DNA from: Candidatus Halocynthiibacter alkanivorans
GTDB taxonomy: Bacteria; Pseudomonadota; Alphaproteobacteria; Rhodobacterales; Rhodobacteraceae
Direction: 5' to 3'
Length of the DNA: 64,000 nt
Assembly (NCBI RefSeq): GCF_003333265.1
Contig: NZ_QOLB01000029.1
Span: 124,001 to 188,000, forward strand
Position numbers and translations under genes: made by a program. The notes beneath the pieces are model-generated. The model made no database searches. It saw only the letters and a program-made list of their open reading frames with translations, and had not been told where the DNA came from. Below, one piece after another: positions 9,357-17,492 of this stretch (positions within the stretch are counted from its first letter, which is position 1; every line of letters starts with the position of its first letter).

Positions 9357-9554
9357 ATGACTAAATTCAACGTACCAAAGATGAGCTGTGGTCACTGCAC
9401 CGCGACCATCCAGAAAGAAATCAAAGCGGCCGATCAGAGCGCCGAAGTCAGTTGCGACCTGACAGACCGCACCGTTGCGGTTGAAAGCAGCCTGGGCGCC
9501 GATACCCTGCTTTCTGTCATTAAAGCAGCCGGCTATGAGGCCACCGCCGCCTGA
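9357..9554 (+). CDS. copZ: CopZ-like copper chaperone (HMA domain)
   Basis: A 65-residue single HMA-domain protein with the metal-binding motif MSCGHC (C10, C13) and the expected beta-alpha-beta-beta-alpha-beta pattern ending in IKAAGYEA. Such chaperones carry Cu(I) in the cytoplasm and hand it to CopA and CueR. The ATG at 9357 is preferred over upstream in-frame starts because AAAGGAG lies seven bases before it and the open frame upstream overlaps the promoter. It is divergent from copA with its own MerR-type promoter and is followed by a strong terminator. Confidence 0.92.
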   Translation: MTKFNVPKMSCGHCTATIQKEIKAADQSAEVSCDLTDRTVAVESSLGADTLLSVIKAAGYEATAA

Positions 9555-9645
9555 GCAGCGCAACAGAGCGGTTCAGCCCTGCCCTCTCCCGGCAGGCTCA
9601 GAGCGCTTGCGCCGCGCCCCTGAAATGCAGGAGCGTTGCAACAAA

Positions 9646-9688
9646 TAAAAGGGGCCGGAAACAGTTCTCTGTTTCCGGCCCCTTTTTT
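9646..9688. terminator. bidirectional terminator between copZ and dsbA
   Basis: A fourteen-base perfect stem (GGGGCCGGAAACAG with its complement) around a TTCT loop is flanked by A-runs on the left and seven T on the right. It serves copZ on the plus strand and the cytochrome c-dsbA transcript on the minus strand. Confidence 0.92.
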
Positions 9689-9708
9689 TCAGACGGATCG
9701 CAACCCGC

Positions 9709-10443
9709 TCACTGCGCCTCGCGACTCTCGTCAACAAAGCTCTGCAGCCTGGCCTGTTCCACAAACCCCGGCACGCGCGCGTCGCCGATGACAAAAGACG
9801 GGGTGCCGCTAAAACCAAGCGTTTGCGCCAGCTGCATGGATGTGGCGATATGGGCCTCAACCTCGGGGGAACCCATGTCTGTGCGCAGCTGATCGACATC
9901 AAGACCGATCTTTTTGGCCATGCGCAGCACTGACGCCTCTTCAACCCGGCCCTTCAGACCCATCAGAGCGGTGTGGAATTCTTCATACTGGCCCTGATTG
10001 CGCGACGCCAGCGCGGCACGGGCGGCAAAATCCGACCCCTCTCCGAGGATTGGCCATTCACGATAGACCAGCCGCACATTGCCGTCGTCTGCCAGCAACC
10101 CCTGCACTTCCGGCATCGCCCGTTTGCAAAACGGACAGTTGTAGTCAAAGAACTCGACCACCGTCACATCGCCATCCGGATTGCCCAGCACCGGCGCATT
10201 GGGATCGCGTTCCAGCAGGAAGCGCTGATCGCTCAGCAATGACTGCGCTGCGGCGGCCTGCTGCGCCTGGTCGCGCTGCTGCAACAGTTCCAGCGCTTCG
10301 ACGATAATCTCCGGCCGGTCGCGAATGGCCTCATAGACCAGTTCGCGCACCCGCGCCTCGTCCAACTCATCGGACGTGGCGGTGGCGGCAAGTGGCACCA
10401 GCGACAGAAATGCCGCCAGCAATGCATTAATGAGTAGTTTCAT
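9709..10443 (-). CDS. DsbA-family thiol:disulfide oxidoreductase (secreted)
   Basis: A 244-residue periplasmic thioredoxin-fold protein. A signal peptide covers residues 1-22. A short helical domain follows, and then the DsbA fold with active site CPFC at about residues 103-106 and the cis-Pro loop GTPSFVIGD. It resembles the DsbA/ScsC-like proteins that keep periplasmic thiols in the right state. The ATG at 10443 is chosen because CAGGAG lies seven bases upstream. It starts four bases after the cytochrome c gene and is the last gene of a former multicopper oxidase-cytochrome c-dsbA operon. In copper loci such proteins repair or protect Cys residues oxidised by copper. Confidence 0.88.
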   Translation of the reverse strand: MKLLINALLAAFLSLVPLAATATSDELDEARVRELVYEAIRDRPEIIVEALELLQQRDQAQQAAAAQSLLSDQRFLLERDPNAPVLGNPDGDVTVVEFFDYNCPFCKRAMPEVQGLLADDGNVRLVYREWPILGEGSDFAARAALASRNQGQYEEFHTALMGLKGRVEEASVLRMAKKIGLDVDQLRTDMGSPEVEAHIATSMQLAQTLGFSGTPSFVIGDARVPGFVEQARLQSFVDESREAQ

Positions 10444-10447
10444 CGCG

Positions 10448-10939
10448 TCACTCCTGATTGAGGCGCTCGGCCTCGCTGCGTGATGCCTGGGTTTCCCGTT
10501 CACGCTCGGGCCAGGTCGATTTGATATAAGCAAGAATATCCCAGATCTGCTGATCGCTCAGCTGCTCTGCAAAACCCGGCATGCCACTATTATAGTCAAG
10601 CCCTTGTCTTGCAAGCGCTTCTTTGCCGCCCAGTTTGACATAATTGAACAGAACCCCGTCCGCATGATGCCAGGTGTGGCCGGTCTCATCATGGGGCGGC
10701 GCCGGCAGAAACCCGTCTTCACCAGGCGAGCGCCAATCCGACTGACCTTCCAGATTGACACCATGGCACACGGCACAGCCCTCTTGGTACAGGCCCTCGC
10801 CCACCACCGGGTCACCCGGTGCCAAAGCGGCCAGATCCGGCAGAGCCACCGCGGGCTTTGCGTTATTCCAGGCCCATCCTGCAACCAGGACGAGCGCGAC
10901 GGCAGCCCCTGCAAGTGTGATACCCAATTGTCGTTTCAT
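10448..10939 (-). CDS. membrane-anchored monohaem cytochrome c
   Basis: A 163-residue class I cytochrome c. The uncleaved or cleaved N-terminal hydrophobic segment spans residues 7-25. The haem site CAVCH is at residues 55-59, and the Met axial ligand is probably in NSGMPGF near residue 118. It would carry electrons in the periplasm. The start codon overlaps the stop of the broken multicopper oxidase (ATGA), so it was made with that enzyme. A natural role would have been to take electrons from, or report on, Cu(I) oxidation. It is the first intact gene of the remaining operon with dsbA. Confidence 0.88.
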   Translation of the reverse strand: MKRQLGITLAGAAVALVLVAGWAWNNAKPAVALPDLAALAPGDPVVGEGLYQEGCAVCHGVNLEGQSDWRSPGEDGFLPAPPHDETGHTWHHADGVLFNYVKLGGKEALARQGLDYNSGMPGFAEQLSDQQIWDILAYIKSTWPERERETQASRSEAERLNQE

Positions 10940-11240
10940 GCCGTTACCTTAAGCCAGGTCATCATGCAGGCACCCGCGTGGGACAGCATGTGACAGTGAA
11001 AGAGCCAATCGCCCGGAGTGTTTGCCACAAAAGCAATCTCGCGCGTTTCGCCCTCATAAGTAGAGGTGTATCGCGAAGCGCGCCGGGCTTACCACCCTGC
11101 AATGCTTCACGAAAATGTATGCCATGCAGATATATGGCATGAGGAAAAGCCGTGTCCGGGTTGATCCCCCCGCAGGGATTCGCCCGGGGGCGACCCCGGT
11201 CAATGGGGGGCAAAGCAACGCCGCTATTGCTGTTCCATAA
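10936..11240 (-). pseudogene. multicopper oxidase (CopA/PcoA-type) C-terminal remnant
   Basis: Only the end of a periplasmic multicopper oxidase survives. Reading on the minus strand, NPDTAFPHAIYLHGIHF then GALRDTPLLM is recognisable up to about 11060. The reading then continues in another frame as GETREIAFVANTPGDWLFHC followed by HMLSHAGACMMTWLKVTA and a TGA at 10936-10938. One base appears to be missing at about 11050-11058. The first copper ligand of the HxHG motif is Tyr (YLHG) while the HCHMLSH ligands remain. No N-terminal half is found upstream. The stop overlaps the cytochrome c start (ATGA), which proves the former operon. The 5' limit is approximate. Confidence 0.85.
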
Positions 11241-11401
11241 AAGCCCGTCGTCCTTTCTTGCAGACCAGCAGCGCATATGCCCGCCGGTATCCCGTCTCTT
11301 CCTGGTCATCCTCCAGTCCGCAAACCCGTGCTTTCTGATCCTCACACGCCAGCGATGCATCATGACAAATCACCGCAGCAAAGAACCCCCGCGGCGCGGC
11401 T

Positions 11402-11863
11402 TTACCCGGATCTTGCCTCCCACTCAGAAGGGAAAAACCTGTTGCGCACAAAGTGATGGATCAGATTTATCGAGAATCCCTGAGCCAGAAGATATGGTAT
11501 GAAGACATCCCCCATACCTTTTTCAGGTACGCCAAACTCGCGCATGCGTATAATTGCGAGCACCACCCCGATTGAGGCCGCACTCCAAAGGAGAAATTCG
11601 AGCTTGAGAAGATAGAGAAAGAAGGGCTTTGATGGAGGAAAGACCATTGCCTCAATATTATCATTGAGGAACCTTAGCCGGTCCTTAATGCGGCAGATCC
11701 TGTGTGAGATATACGCAGTCAGAAACACCAAAATTCCAACGAATAAAACCGGAAAATAGGGCAATGGAATAAGGACCATTGCCGGAAATGCGAGCAGCCA
11801 AGCGGCATGGAGAAAGGCCACCAGAACCAGGCCTTCGCGATCCTTCTGAAAAATCATAAACAT
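11402..11863 (-). CDS. hypothetical membrane protein
   Basis: A 153-residue protein with about four hydrophobic segments: residues 13-32, 36-55, 84-104 and a weaker one near 125-140. It also has basic loops. No family is recognised. Its base composition is less GC-rich than its neighbours, and it sits directly upstream of the truncated multicopper oxidase, so it may have arrived with the rearrangement that removed the oxidase's 5' half. A weak GGGAA precedes the ATG at 11863. The gene is on the same strand as the flanking cytochrome genes. Its function is unknown. Confidence 0.55.
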   Translation of the reverse strand: MFMIFQKDREGLVLVAFLHAAWLLAFPAMVLIPLPYFPVLFVGILVFLTAYISHRICRIKDRLRFLNDNIEAMVFPPSKPFFLYLLKLEFLLWSAASIGVVLAIIRMREFGVPEKGMGDVFIPYLLAQGFSINLIHHFVRNRFFPSEWEARSG

Positions 11864-12128
11864 GCGTTGTTCCCATGGATTTCTGCAACCCTGAAGTGTT
11901 GCACGGTCGTGCCTGCCTTATCAAAGCCTGCCTGTTTCGGTCTTGGGAAGTGCTGCCGGAGATCGCCACAAAATTGAACCTGGAAGCCGGCGCGGAAGGT
12001 CTCGTCCGGACAGAAACCAGCCCCTTGTTTCCCGCAACAACATGAGCGCGATTTATCATCGCGGCCTGAACGGGCGTACGCCGGGGGCTGGCACGACTGA
12101 CTTCGCATGGCCCTCCCCCGGAGCCGGA
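11864..12128. other. non-coding gap
   Basis: No gene, terminator or promoter is convincing in these 265 bp. Short open frames here have no family resemblance and overlap each other. Confidence 0.5.
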
Positions 12129-12593
12129 TCAGAAGATGCCGTTTTCCTTCTGAAGTTCCCGGATATAGCGGGCGATATATTTCACATCCCCGTCGGTCAG
12201 ACCGTCCACCGGAGGCATATTGCCAAAGTCCCAGTGATGCGCCTGCACCCCGTTTTTTGCCGCCGCAACAAAAGCGGCGTCGCCATGATGGTTGGGTTCA
12301 TAAATCTGATCGACCAGAGGCGGCGCGAAACCTTGCTGTCCCGTCGCATTGTCCCCGTGGCACACGGAACACTTGCCTTCAAAAATACGTTTGCCGATCT
12401 GTGCTTCGGGAGAAAACTCCACCGGCACCAGAACACTGTTGATCGGATCACCATCATCCAGGGCGGTAGTATCAGGCGGCGTCATCGACATGCCGCCCCG
12501 TTGTCCGGCTTGCGGCGTGGCCATTGTCAAAACAAAAACTGCCATCGCCGCAACACCAGCTGCGCCAAGCCCGTAAGCTAACTTATTATTCAT
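12129..12593 (-). CDS. monohaem cytochrome c, copper-locus type
   Basis: A 154-residue cytochrome c with an N-terminal membrane anchor or signal (residues 1-27), a low-complexity linker, a single haem site CSVCH at about residues 75-79 and a likely Met ligand in GNMPPV. The ATG at 12593 is used; a GTG at 12611 in the same frame is an alternative, and neither has a strong ribosome-binding site. It lies 52 bp downstream of the L,D-transpeptidase gene and probably shares its MerR-type promoter. Similar cytochromes are found with copper oxidases, where they may accept electrons from Cu(I) oxidation. Confidence 0.85.
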   Translation of the reverse strand: MNNKLAYGLGAAGVAAMAVFVLTMATPQAGQRGGMSMTPPDTTALDDGDPINSVLVPVEFSPEAQIGKRIFEGKCSVCHGDNATGQQGFAPPLVDQIYEPNHHGDAAFVAAAKNGVQAHHWDFGNMPPVDGLTDGDVKYIARYIRELQKENGIF

Positions 12594-12645
12594 TCTTTTC
12601 TTGTCCGTCACACTTACCGCTTCAGGACGCAGGGTTAACTGAGCT

Positions 12646-13248
12646 TCAGATCAATTTTACCTGGGTCCCGACTTCGGCCAATTCAAATAGTTCAGCAATC
12701 TGTTCGTTGAACAAGCCGATACAGCCGTTCGACGATTTCCGGCCGATTTTCCGTGTGTCGTTGGTACCATGTATCCGGTAGTAGGTCCAAGACAGATACA
12801 ACGCATGGGTGCCCAGCGGATTGTCTGGTCCGGGACCAACATAATCGGGCCATTCCGGGTTGCGCCGCTTCATTGCCGGGGTTGGTGCCCAGCTGGGACC
12901 GACCACTTTCTTGATGATCGACGTGTAGCCAAGTCGCGTCAGATCGTCGCTGAGAGGCACGCTGGTCGGATAGACTTTGTAGATGCTCTCATCTTCGGAC
13001 CAGTACTGTATCATCCGGGAAGTGGTGTCGGACAAAATCACCCCACCTTTGAGCGACTCAAAATGATCGCGCCAGTCATTGACCCGGAAGGACGAAATAT
13101 TGCGGCGCAGAGCCTCTGTGGCCGGACCGTCCTGAACCAGTGCCTCCTGGGCACTCAGGATTGCAGGCGATGCCATGCCAACCAGCGCGACTGACGCGCC
13201 GCCCGCCAGGAATTTCCGTCGATTTGCCGCTCGCTTAAATGTCGTCAC
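12646..13248 (-). CDS. L,D-transpeptidase (YkuD domain) with Tat-like signal
   Basis: A 200-residue YkuD-domain protein. RRKFLAGG at residues 10-17 followed by a hydrophobic stretch looks like a twin-arginine export signal. The catalytic region is HGTN (His about 160) and SSNGCIG (Cys about 176). The family consensus is SxGCIR, so the usual Arg after the Cys is Gly here. YkuD enzymes make 3-3 peptidoglycan cross-links or attach proteins to peptidoglycan. The start is set at a GTG (13248) because GGAGG lies eight bases upstream; the TTG at 13263 would overlap that site. A MerR-type promoter lies at 13294-13324. Confidence 0.87.
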   Translation of the reverse strand: MTTFKRAANRRKFLAGGASVALVGMASPAILSAQEALVQDGPATEALRRNISSFRVNDWRDHFESLKGGVILSDTTSRMIQYWSEDESIYKVYPTSVPLSDDLTRLGYTSIIKKVVGPSWAPTPAMKRRNPEWPDYVGPGPDNPLGTHALYLSWTYYRIHGTNDTRKIGRKSSNGCIGLFNEQIAELFELAEVGTQVKLI

Positions 13249-13293
13249 GCCCAATGCCTCCAAAACAAGATGAGTCTCATACTATAGTCGCAT

Positions 13294-13324
13294 CATAGAC
13301 CAGCCTCCAGCGCTGGAAGGTCAA
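13294..13324 (-). promoter_or_regulatory. putative CueR-type promoter of the ldt-cytochrome c unit
   Basis: Minus strand: TTGACC (13319-13324), then a spacer containing ACCTTCC-AGCGCT-GGAGGCT (six-base centre), then TCTATG at 19 bp or TATGAT at 21 bp. The dyad core is nearly identical to the copZ box. The 5' leader to the GTG at 13248 would be about 35-40 bases. Confidence 0.65.
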
Positions 13325-13360
13325 TCCTTTGCAGATAACAAAACAGTGAGTATTTCGTGG

Positions 13361-13391
13361 TTGACCTTACTGTGCTGTAAGCTGGCATTTC
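13361..13391 (+). promoter_or_regulatory. putative MerR-type promoter of the DUF2933-lipoprotein unit
   Basis: Plus strand: TTGACC (13361-13366), 19 bp spacer with ACCTTAC-TGTGCT-GTAAGCT, then CATTTC. The dyad arms differ from the copper consensus (TTAC/GTAA instead of TTCC/GGAA), so the same regulator is likely but not certain. It is back-to-back with the ldt promoter. Confidence 0.5.
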
Positions 13392-13422
13392 TCACCCTCA
13401 GAAACAAACAAAAGGTTTTGAG

Positions 13423-13779
13423 ATGGTGGGTCACATACCAACATCAGCCGGGCGCAACGCAGGCCGGAAACATAACGCGGTGAAACACAGCATGTGGGCC
13501 GGGTGCGCCGTGTTGCTGGCGATTGCCCTGGGCCTGATTGCCACCGGCGACGGGCTGGGCGGCATCAGCGGCCCTCTGGTGGCGCTCGTTGTTGCGCTGT
13601 GCCTCGGGTCGCATTTTATTATGCACCGGCTGATGGGAAAACTCCCTCCCAAAAGCGGCACTGCAGCACCCGCCCCGTCGGCCGCGCCCGAGGCTGAGGC
13701 TGAGGCTGAGGCTGAGGCACAGATTGCGGCACAGACGGCGGCACAGACGGCGGCACAGAACGACAAGACACACAGGTGA
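13423..13779 (+). CDS. small membrane protein, DUF2933-like, with Glu-Ala repeat tail
   Basis: A 118-residue protein. Residues about 20-70 form two membrane helices around GDGLGGISGP and end in GSHFIMHRLMG, the layout of DUF2933 proteins found in metal-resistance clusters. The tail is low complexity: the hexamer GAGGCT is repeated four times (13690-13713), giving a Glu-Ala run, and a 12-bp unit is repeated twice, giving QTAAQTAA. The ATG at 13423 has AAAGG seven bases upstream. The stop overlaps the GTG of the lipoprotein gene. The function of the family is unknown. Confidence 0.7.
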   Translation: MVGHIPTSAGRNAGRKHNAVKHSMWAGCAVLLAIALGLIATGDGLGGISGPLVALVVALCLGSHFIMHRLMGKLPPKSGTAAPAPSAAPEAEAEAEAEAQIAAQTAAQTAAQNDKTHR

Positions 13780-14012
13780 ACGGACTTCTGAAGCTCCGAA
13801 TACGGCCCCGGCGCATCCTGGTTCTGCTGCCTGCCATCCTGGCCGGCTGCTCGACTGCGGCAATTTGCCTGCAACCGCCCTCTTCTGTTTCGACCAAAAC
13901 AACGCCAGGTATCTCAGTGCCGGCGGGATGCAAGCTGGTGTCTTCCGGCGTCGCGCAACTTGCACAGTTTGAATGCGACAACGGGCGCACCGGGTTTGCG
14001 TTCATCTCCTGA
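13776..14012 (+). CDS. small lipoprotein
   Basis: A 78-residue protein starting at a GTG that overlaps the previous stop (GTGA). A basic n-region and hydrophobic core are followed by the lipobox LAGC at about residues 22-25, so the mature form would be a lipid-anchored peptide of about 54 residues. That mature part contains two further Cys. No family is recognised. Translational coupling to the DUF2933-like gene and its position in the copper island suggest an envelope role. Confidence 0.6.
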   Translation: MNGLLKLRIRPRRILVLLPAILAGCSTAAICLQPPSSVSTKTTPGISVPAGCKLVSSGVAQLAQFECDNGRTGFAFIS

Positions 14013-14235
14013 CAAGCCCCGGCGCCCAAAGCGCTCACGTTCCGCGCCGCCGTAATAACAATCGGGTGAAATCCGGGCTTTCACCGCCTCTGTCGTGGCC
14101 ACCGGGGTGGCGCGACGCCAGAAACACATGATAATGGGCCGGGAAACCCATGTCGCCAAACATCAGGCACCTGTCGGTGCAGCGCTGCTCCCGGCGTCGC
14201 CTGGCAGCACCAACAAATAAGGCTGGTTCATCTGA
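14013..14235. other. gap before the scsB-like gene
   Basis: No supported gene. On the minus strand a 42-codon frame beginning MFGDMGFPAHYHV (about 14160 to 14034) looks more protein-like than random. It could be a remnant, but no family could be named. Confidence 0.35.
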
Positions 14236-16368
14236 ATGACGTATTCAATCCGGAACACTATTGGCCAGGGACTGTGCGCAGCGGTGCTGATCGCCATGGC
14301 CTGGCTGATGCCTGCGGTCTCTGCCACGGCGGCAACGTCTGAAAGCTATGTCTCCACCCCGATCTCAGCGCGTCTTATTACCGCCGAAGACGCGGTGGCG
14401 CCCGGCGCGCGGCTGATCTCGGCCGGCCTTGAGCTGACGCTGTCGAAAGGCTGGAAGACCTACTGGCGTTCGCCCGGAGAAGTCGGTTATCCGCCCACGG
14501 TTGACTGGGCAGGATCCGGCAATATTGCAGATGTGGAATTCCTCTGGCCGGCACCCGAGCGGTTCAAAGCCTTTGGCATCGAAAATTTTGGCTACAAGGA
14601 CACTGTTGTCTTCCCGCTGCTTGTCACGTTGGAAAACCCTGGTGAGCCGGCAACACTCTCCGGTTCAGTCAATTTGCTGGTTTGCTCACTGGTCTGCACC
14701 CCGCATGAATTCGAACTGAACCTGAGCCTGGATCAGGGCACCGGTATTGACGCGGATGCCGCCAGGCTTATTTCAACCTTCGCCGCCAGGGTGCCCGACG
14801 ACGGCAGCGCCAGCGGCTTGTCGGTTGAGACTGCGACGCTGGATGCTGATCTCACCTCGCTGATCGTGACCGCCCGCAGCGCCACCGGTTTTCAGAGCCC
14901 CGACATTTTTCCTGAGTTGGGCGCCGGCACCGCTTTTGGCGCGCCGGACATCCGCCTTGGTGACGGTGGCAAACTGATGTGGGCTAAACTGCCCATCCTC
15001 GCTGCCGGAGAAACATTGCCCGATCTGAGCGTCACGCTCACCGATGGCACGCTCGCGGCGACGTTTCAGCCCGGCCTGAGCGATGTGGCCCCCGCACCGC
15101 CCTTCGCGCTCGACCGCATTGTGCCGGGGGTGAATGAACTGGCCTGGATTGCGCTGATCGCGGTTCTGGGCGGGCTGATCCTCAATATTATGCCCTGTGT
15201 GCTGCCGGTGCTGTCGATCAAGATGTCCTCGGCACTGAAAATCAGCGGTCAGTCTCATGCCCGGATCCGCGGCGGTTTCCTGATGACCGCACTGGGGGTC
15301 CTGTCGTTCATGTGGCTGCTGGCCGGCGCCACGCTGCTGGCACGCCAGCTTGGTCTCTCAGTGGGCTGGGGGCTGCAGTTCCAGAACCCGGTCTTCCTAG
15401 TGGTGATGATCCTGATCCTGACCATCTTTGCCGCCAATTTCTTTGGGTTGTTTGAAATCAGCCTGCCGCAGTCCTGGCAGGCAAAGCTGAGCCGCGCCGA
15501 CGGCAGCGCCAGCTCTGCTGGCGGTTATACCGGAGATTTTGCCACCGGCGCCTTTGCCGCCGTGCTGGCAACGCCCTGTTCAGCGCCCTTCCTCGGCACC
15601 GCTGTCGCTTTTGCGCTCGCCGGGCGCCCGGTGGACATCTTTGTGATCTTTACCGCGCTGGGGATCGGCCTGGCCCTGCCCTATCTCCTGATCGCAGCCG
15701 CGCCGGGGCTGGTTAAGAAACTGCCTAAACCCGGCAAGTGGATGGTCTGGTTCAAGCTGGTGCTTGGCAGCTTGCTCGCGCTGACCGCCGCCTGGCTGTT
15801 CTGGGTGCTGCAGGGCGTGGGCGGGTCCACCGCCATGCTGGTGGTCGCTGCCGGCGCCGCGCTGGTCATTCTGCTGCTGTCCCGGCTGCTGCCCCTGCCA
15901 GCACGGTTGAAGGCCCTGTCTCTGGCCTCGCTGGTGGCCGCGACGTTGTTGACGCCGGTGTTTCTCAAGCCGGACACCAGCGCCAGTGCCAAAGTGCTCA
16001 CAGAGTGGGCCACCTTTGACCGCAGCGCAATCGCCAGACTGGTCTCAGAAGGCCAGGTAGTGTTCGTCGATATCACCGCTGACTGGTGCCTGACCTGTAA
16101 AGCCAACAAAGCGCTGGTGCTGGAACGCGAACCGGTGGCAACAGCGCTGGCCGCTGAGGGCGTGACGCCGATGCAGGCGGACTGGACCCGGCCGGACGAG
16201 AGCATCTCGCGTTATCTTGCCAGTTTTGGCCGCTACGGCATCCCGTTCAACGCCGTGTACGGCCCCGGAGCGCCAAACGGCATAACCCTGCCCGAGATCC
16301 TCAACGCTGAAGCGGTTCTGGACGCGCTTGACGCCGCCAAACAGCAGACCACTGCCCTGGCCAACTGA
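14236..16368 (+). CDS. ScsB/DsbD-type protein-disulfide reductase
   Basis: A 710-residue membrane protein of the ScsB branch of DsbD. After a signal peptide (1-33) comes a periplasmic N-terminal domain with a CSLVC pair near residues 150-154. An eight-helix transmembrane domain follows, with its two redox Cys in MPCVLPVLSIK (about 321) and TPCSAPFLGT (about 448). A C-terminal thioredoxin-like domain carries DWCLTCK near 617. These proteins pass electrons from cytoplasmic thioredoxin across the membrane to periplasmic partners; ScsB was named for suppression of copper sensitivity. Likely clients here are the DsbA-like protein, CcmG and CcmH. It follows the lipoprotein gene by 223 bp on the same strand. 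Confidence 0.92.
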   Translation: MTYSIRNTIGQGLCAAVLIAMAWLMPAVSATAATSESYVSTPISARLITAEDAVAPGARLISAGLELTLSKGWKTYWRSPGEVGYPPTVDWAGSGNIADVEFLWPAPERFKAFGIENFGYKDTVVFPLLVTLENPGEPATLSGSVNLLVCSLVCTPHEFELNLSLDQGTGIDADAARLISTFAARVPDDGSASGLSVETATLDADLTSLIVTARSATGFQSPDIFPELGAGTAFGAPDIRLGDGGKLMWAKLPILAAGETLPDLSVTLTDGTLAATFQPGLSDVAPAPPFALDRIVPGVNELAWIALIAVLGGLILNIMPCVLPVLSIKMSSALKISGQSHARIRGGFLMTALGVLSFMWLLAGATLLARQLGLSVGWGLQFQNPVFLVVMILILTIFAANFFGLFEISLPQSWQAKLSRADGSASSAGGYTGDFATGAFAAVLATPCSAPFLGTAVAFALAGRPVDIFVIFTALGIGLALPYLLIAAAPGLVKKLPKPGKWMVWFKLVLGSLLALTAAWLFWVLQGVGGSTAMLVVAAGAALVILLLSRLLPLPARLKALSLASLVAATLLTPVFLKPDTSASAKVLTEWATFDRSAIARLVSEGQVVFVDITADWCLTCKANKALVLEREPVATALAAEGVTPMQADWTRPDESISRYLASFGRYGIPFNAVYGPGAPNGITLPEILNAEAVLDALDAAKQQTTALAN

Positions 16369-16832
16369 CACTGGCGTCAGCCTCCGACCCGCGCTGCTTT
16401 CTCTCCGGGGGCGCGCGGGCCGGTAGCGGAACAGGTTTTCCACACGCCGCCACACCGCGTGAGCAGCTATACTGTCGCGACAGTTTCCATTCCTGAGACA
16501 GGCACCGGACACCAGCCCGCCCTGGCAATGGGGACGCTGCTGCACCGTCACGGCACCGCCTGCCATCCCCGACGCGCGCTGAGCACATGTTACCGTGCAC
16601 CTGCCTATGTGCAACTCTCGCGGTGCACCTGTCGCTGTGGAATTCTTCCGGGGCCACTTTTACGGTGCACTCTCGCTGTGCCTTTCTCACTGAGATACTC
16701 TCGCCGGGCCTAATGGTCCGCCGCCGGCCCGCTGCCCAGGGGAACTGCGCCCGTCACGCCAGCACGCTGACGCGCATCACCCGCCCCCCCCCACAACACC
16801 AGAACGACAGCTGACCGCCTTCTGGAACAGAA
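16369..16832. other. intergenic region after scsB-like gene
   Basis: No gene is supported. A perfect 14-bp palindrome ACTGTCGCGACAGT lies at 16471-16484. Two approximate copies of CGGTGCACCTGTCGCTGTG lie at 16621-16639 and 16663-16680. Their role is unknown. Confidence 0.4.
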
Positions 16833-16858
16833 AGCGGCCGGGACAATGCCCGGCCGCT
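16833..16858 (-). terminator. terminator of the ccm-ldt operon
   Basis: AGCGGCCGGG (16833-16842) pairs perfectly with CCCGGCCGCT (16849-16858). On the minus strand it is followed by TTTCTGTT, so it should end the ccmF-G-H-I-ldt transcript. Confidence 0.75.
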
Positions 16859-16887
16859 GATAAAATTCCTGCACTGAAACGCAGTGT

Positions 16888-17475
16888 TCAAGCCTCGTGG
16901 ACGTGGTTTTTGGGGTAAAGCACAACGCGCGTGTCCATCGGCACACGCTCATAAAGCTCGATGATCTGATCATTGACCAGACGGGCACAGCCATTGGACA
17001 CTGCCCGGCCAATGGTATGGGGATTATTGGTGCCGTGGATGCGCAGATAGGAATCCCCACCTTCGGGCGTGAACAGATACAGCGCCCGCGCCCCCAGTGG
17101 ATTCTCAAGGCCTCCCGGCAGTCCTTCTTCATATTTGCTGTAGATCTCGGGCTGTCGCTCGATCATATCCGGCGTCGGGGTCCAGCTCGGCCATTCTTTC
17201 TTGGCGCCGACGTAAAATTCGCCGGAGTGATACAGCCCGGCCCGGCCAATGCCGACGGTATAACGCATGGCGCGCTGCTCCGGCAGGGTCCAGTACAGCG
17301 CAAATTCATCGGGTCTGACGTGAATTTCATAGGGCTCAAAGCCTTCACTGATACTGACTTCGAGCGGTAAAAACTCTTCCGGCACATCATAGGCTGGTAA
17401 TGCGGGATGGGCGGCGGCCCGTATCGGGACCGCCGCCGCTGCCAGAGCTGATAATAACAATGACCTTCTTTGCAC
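16888..17475 (-). CDS. L,D-transpeptidase (YkuD domain)
   Basis: A 195-residue exported YkuD enzyme. The N-terminal RRSLLLSALAAAAVPIRA is a signal peptide, possibly Tat-dependent. The catalytic motif is HGTN (His147), then SNGCARL with nucleophile Cys163. It would form 3-3 cross-links or related peptidoglycan modifications in the periplasm. It starts 17 bases after ccmI and is the last gene of the ccmF-G-H-I operon, an unusual partner for cytochrome maturation genes. The island therefore has two L,D-transpeptidases in different putative copper-controlled transcripts. Confidence 0.88.
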   Translation of the reverse strand: MQRRSLLLSALAAAAVPIRAAAHPALPAYDVPEEFLPLEVSISEGFEPYEIHVRPDEFALYWTLPEQRAMRYTVGIGRAGLYHSGEFYVGAKKEWPSWTPTPDMIERQPEIYSKYEEGLPGGLENPLGARALYLFTPEGGDSYLRIHGTNNPHTIGRAVSNGCARLVNDQIIELYERVPMDTRVVLYPKNHVHEA

Positions 17476-17492
17476 AAAATTCTCCCTTTAAC

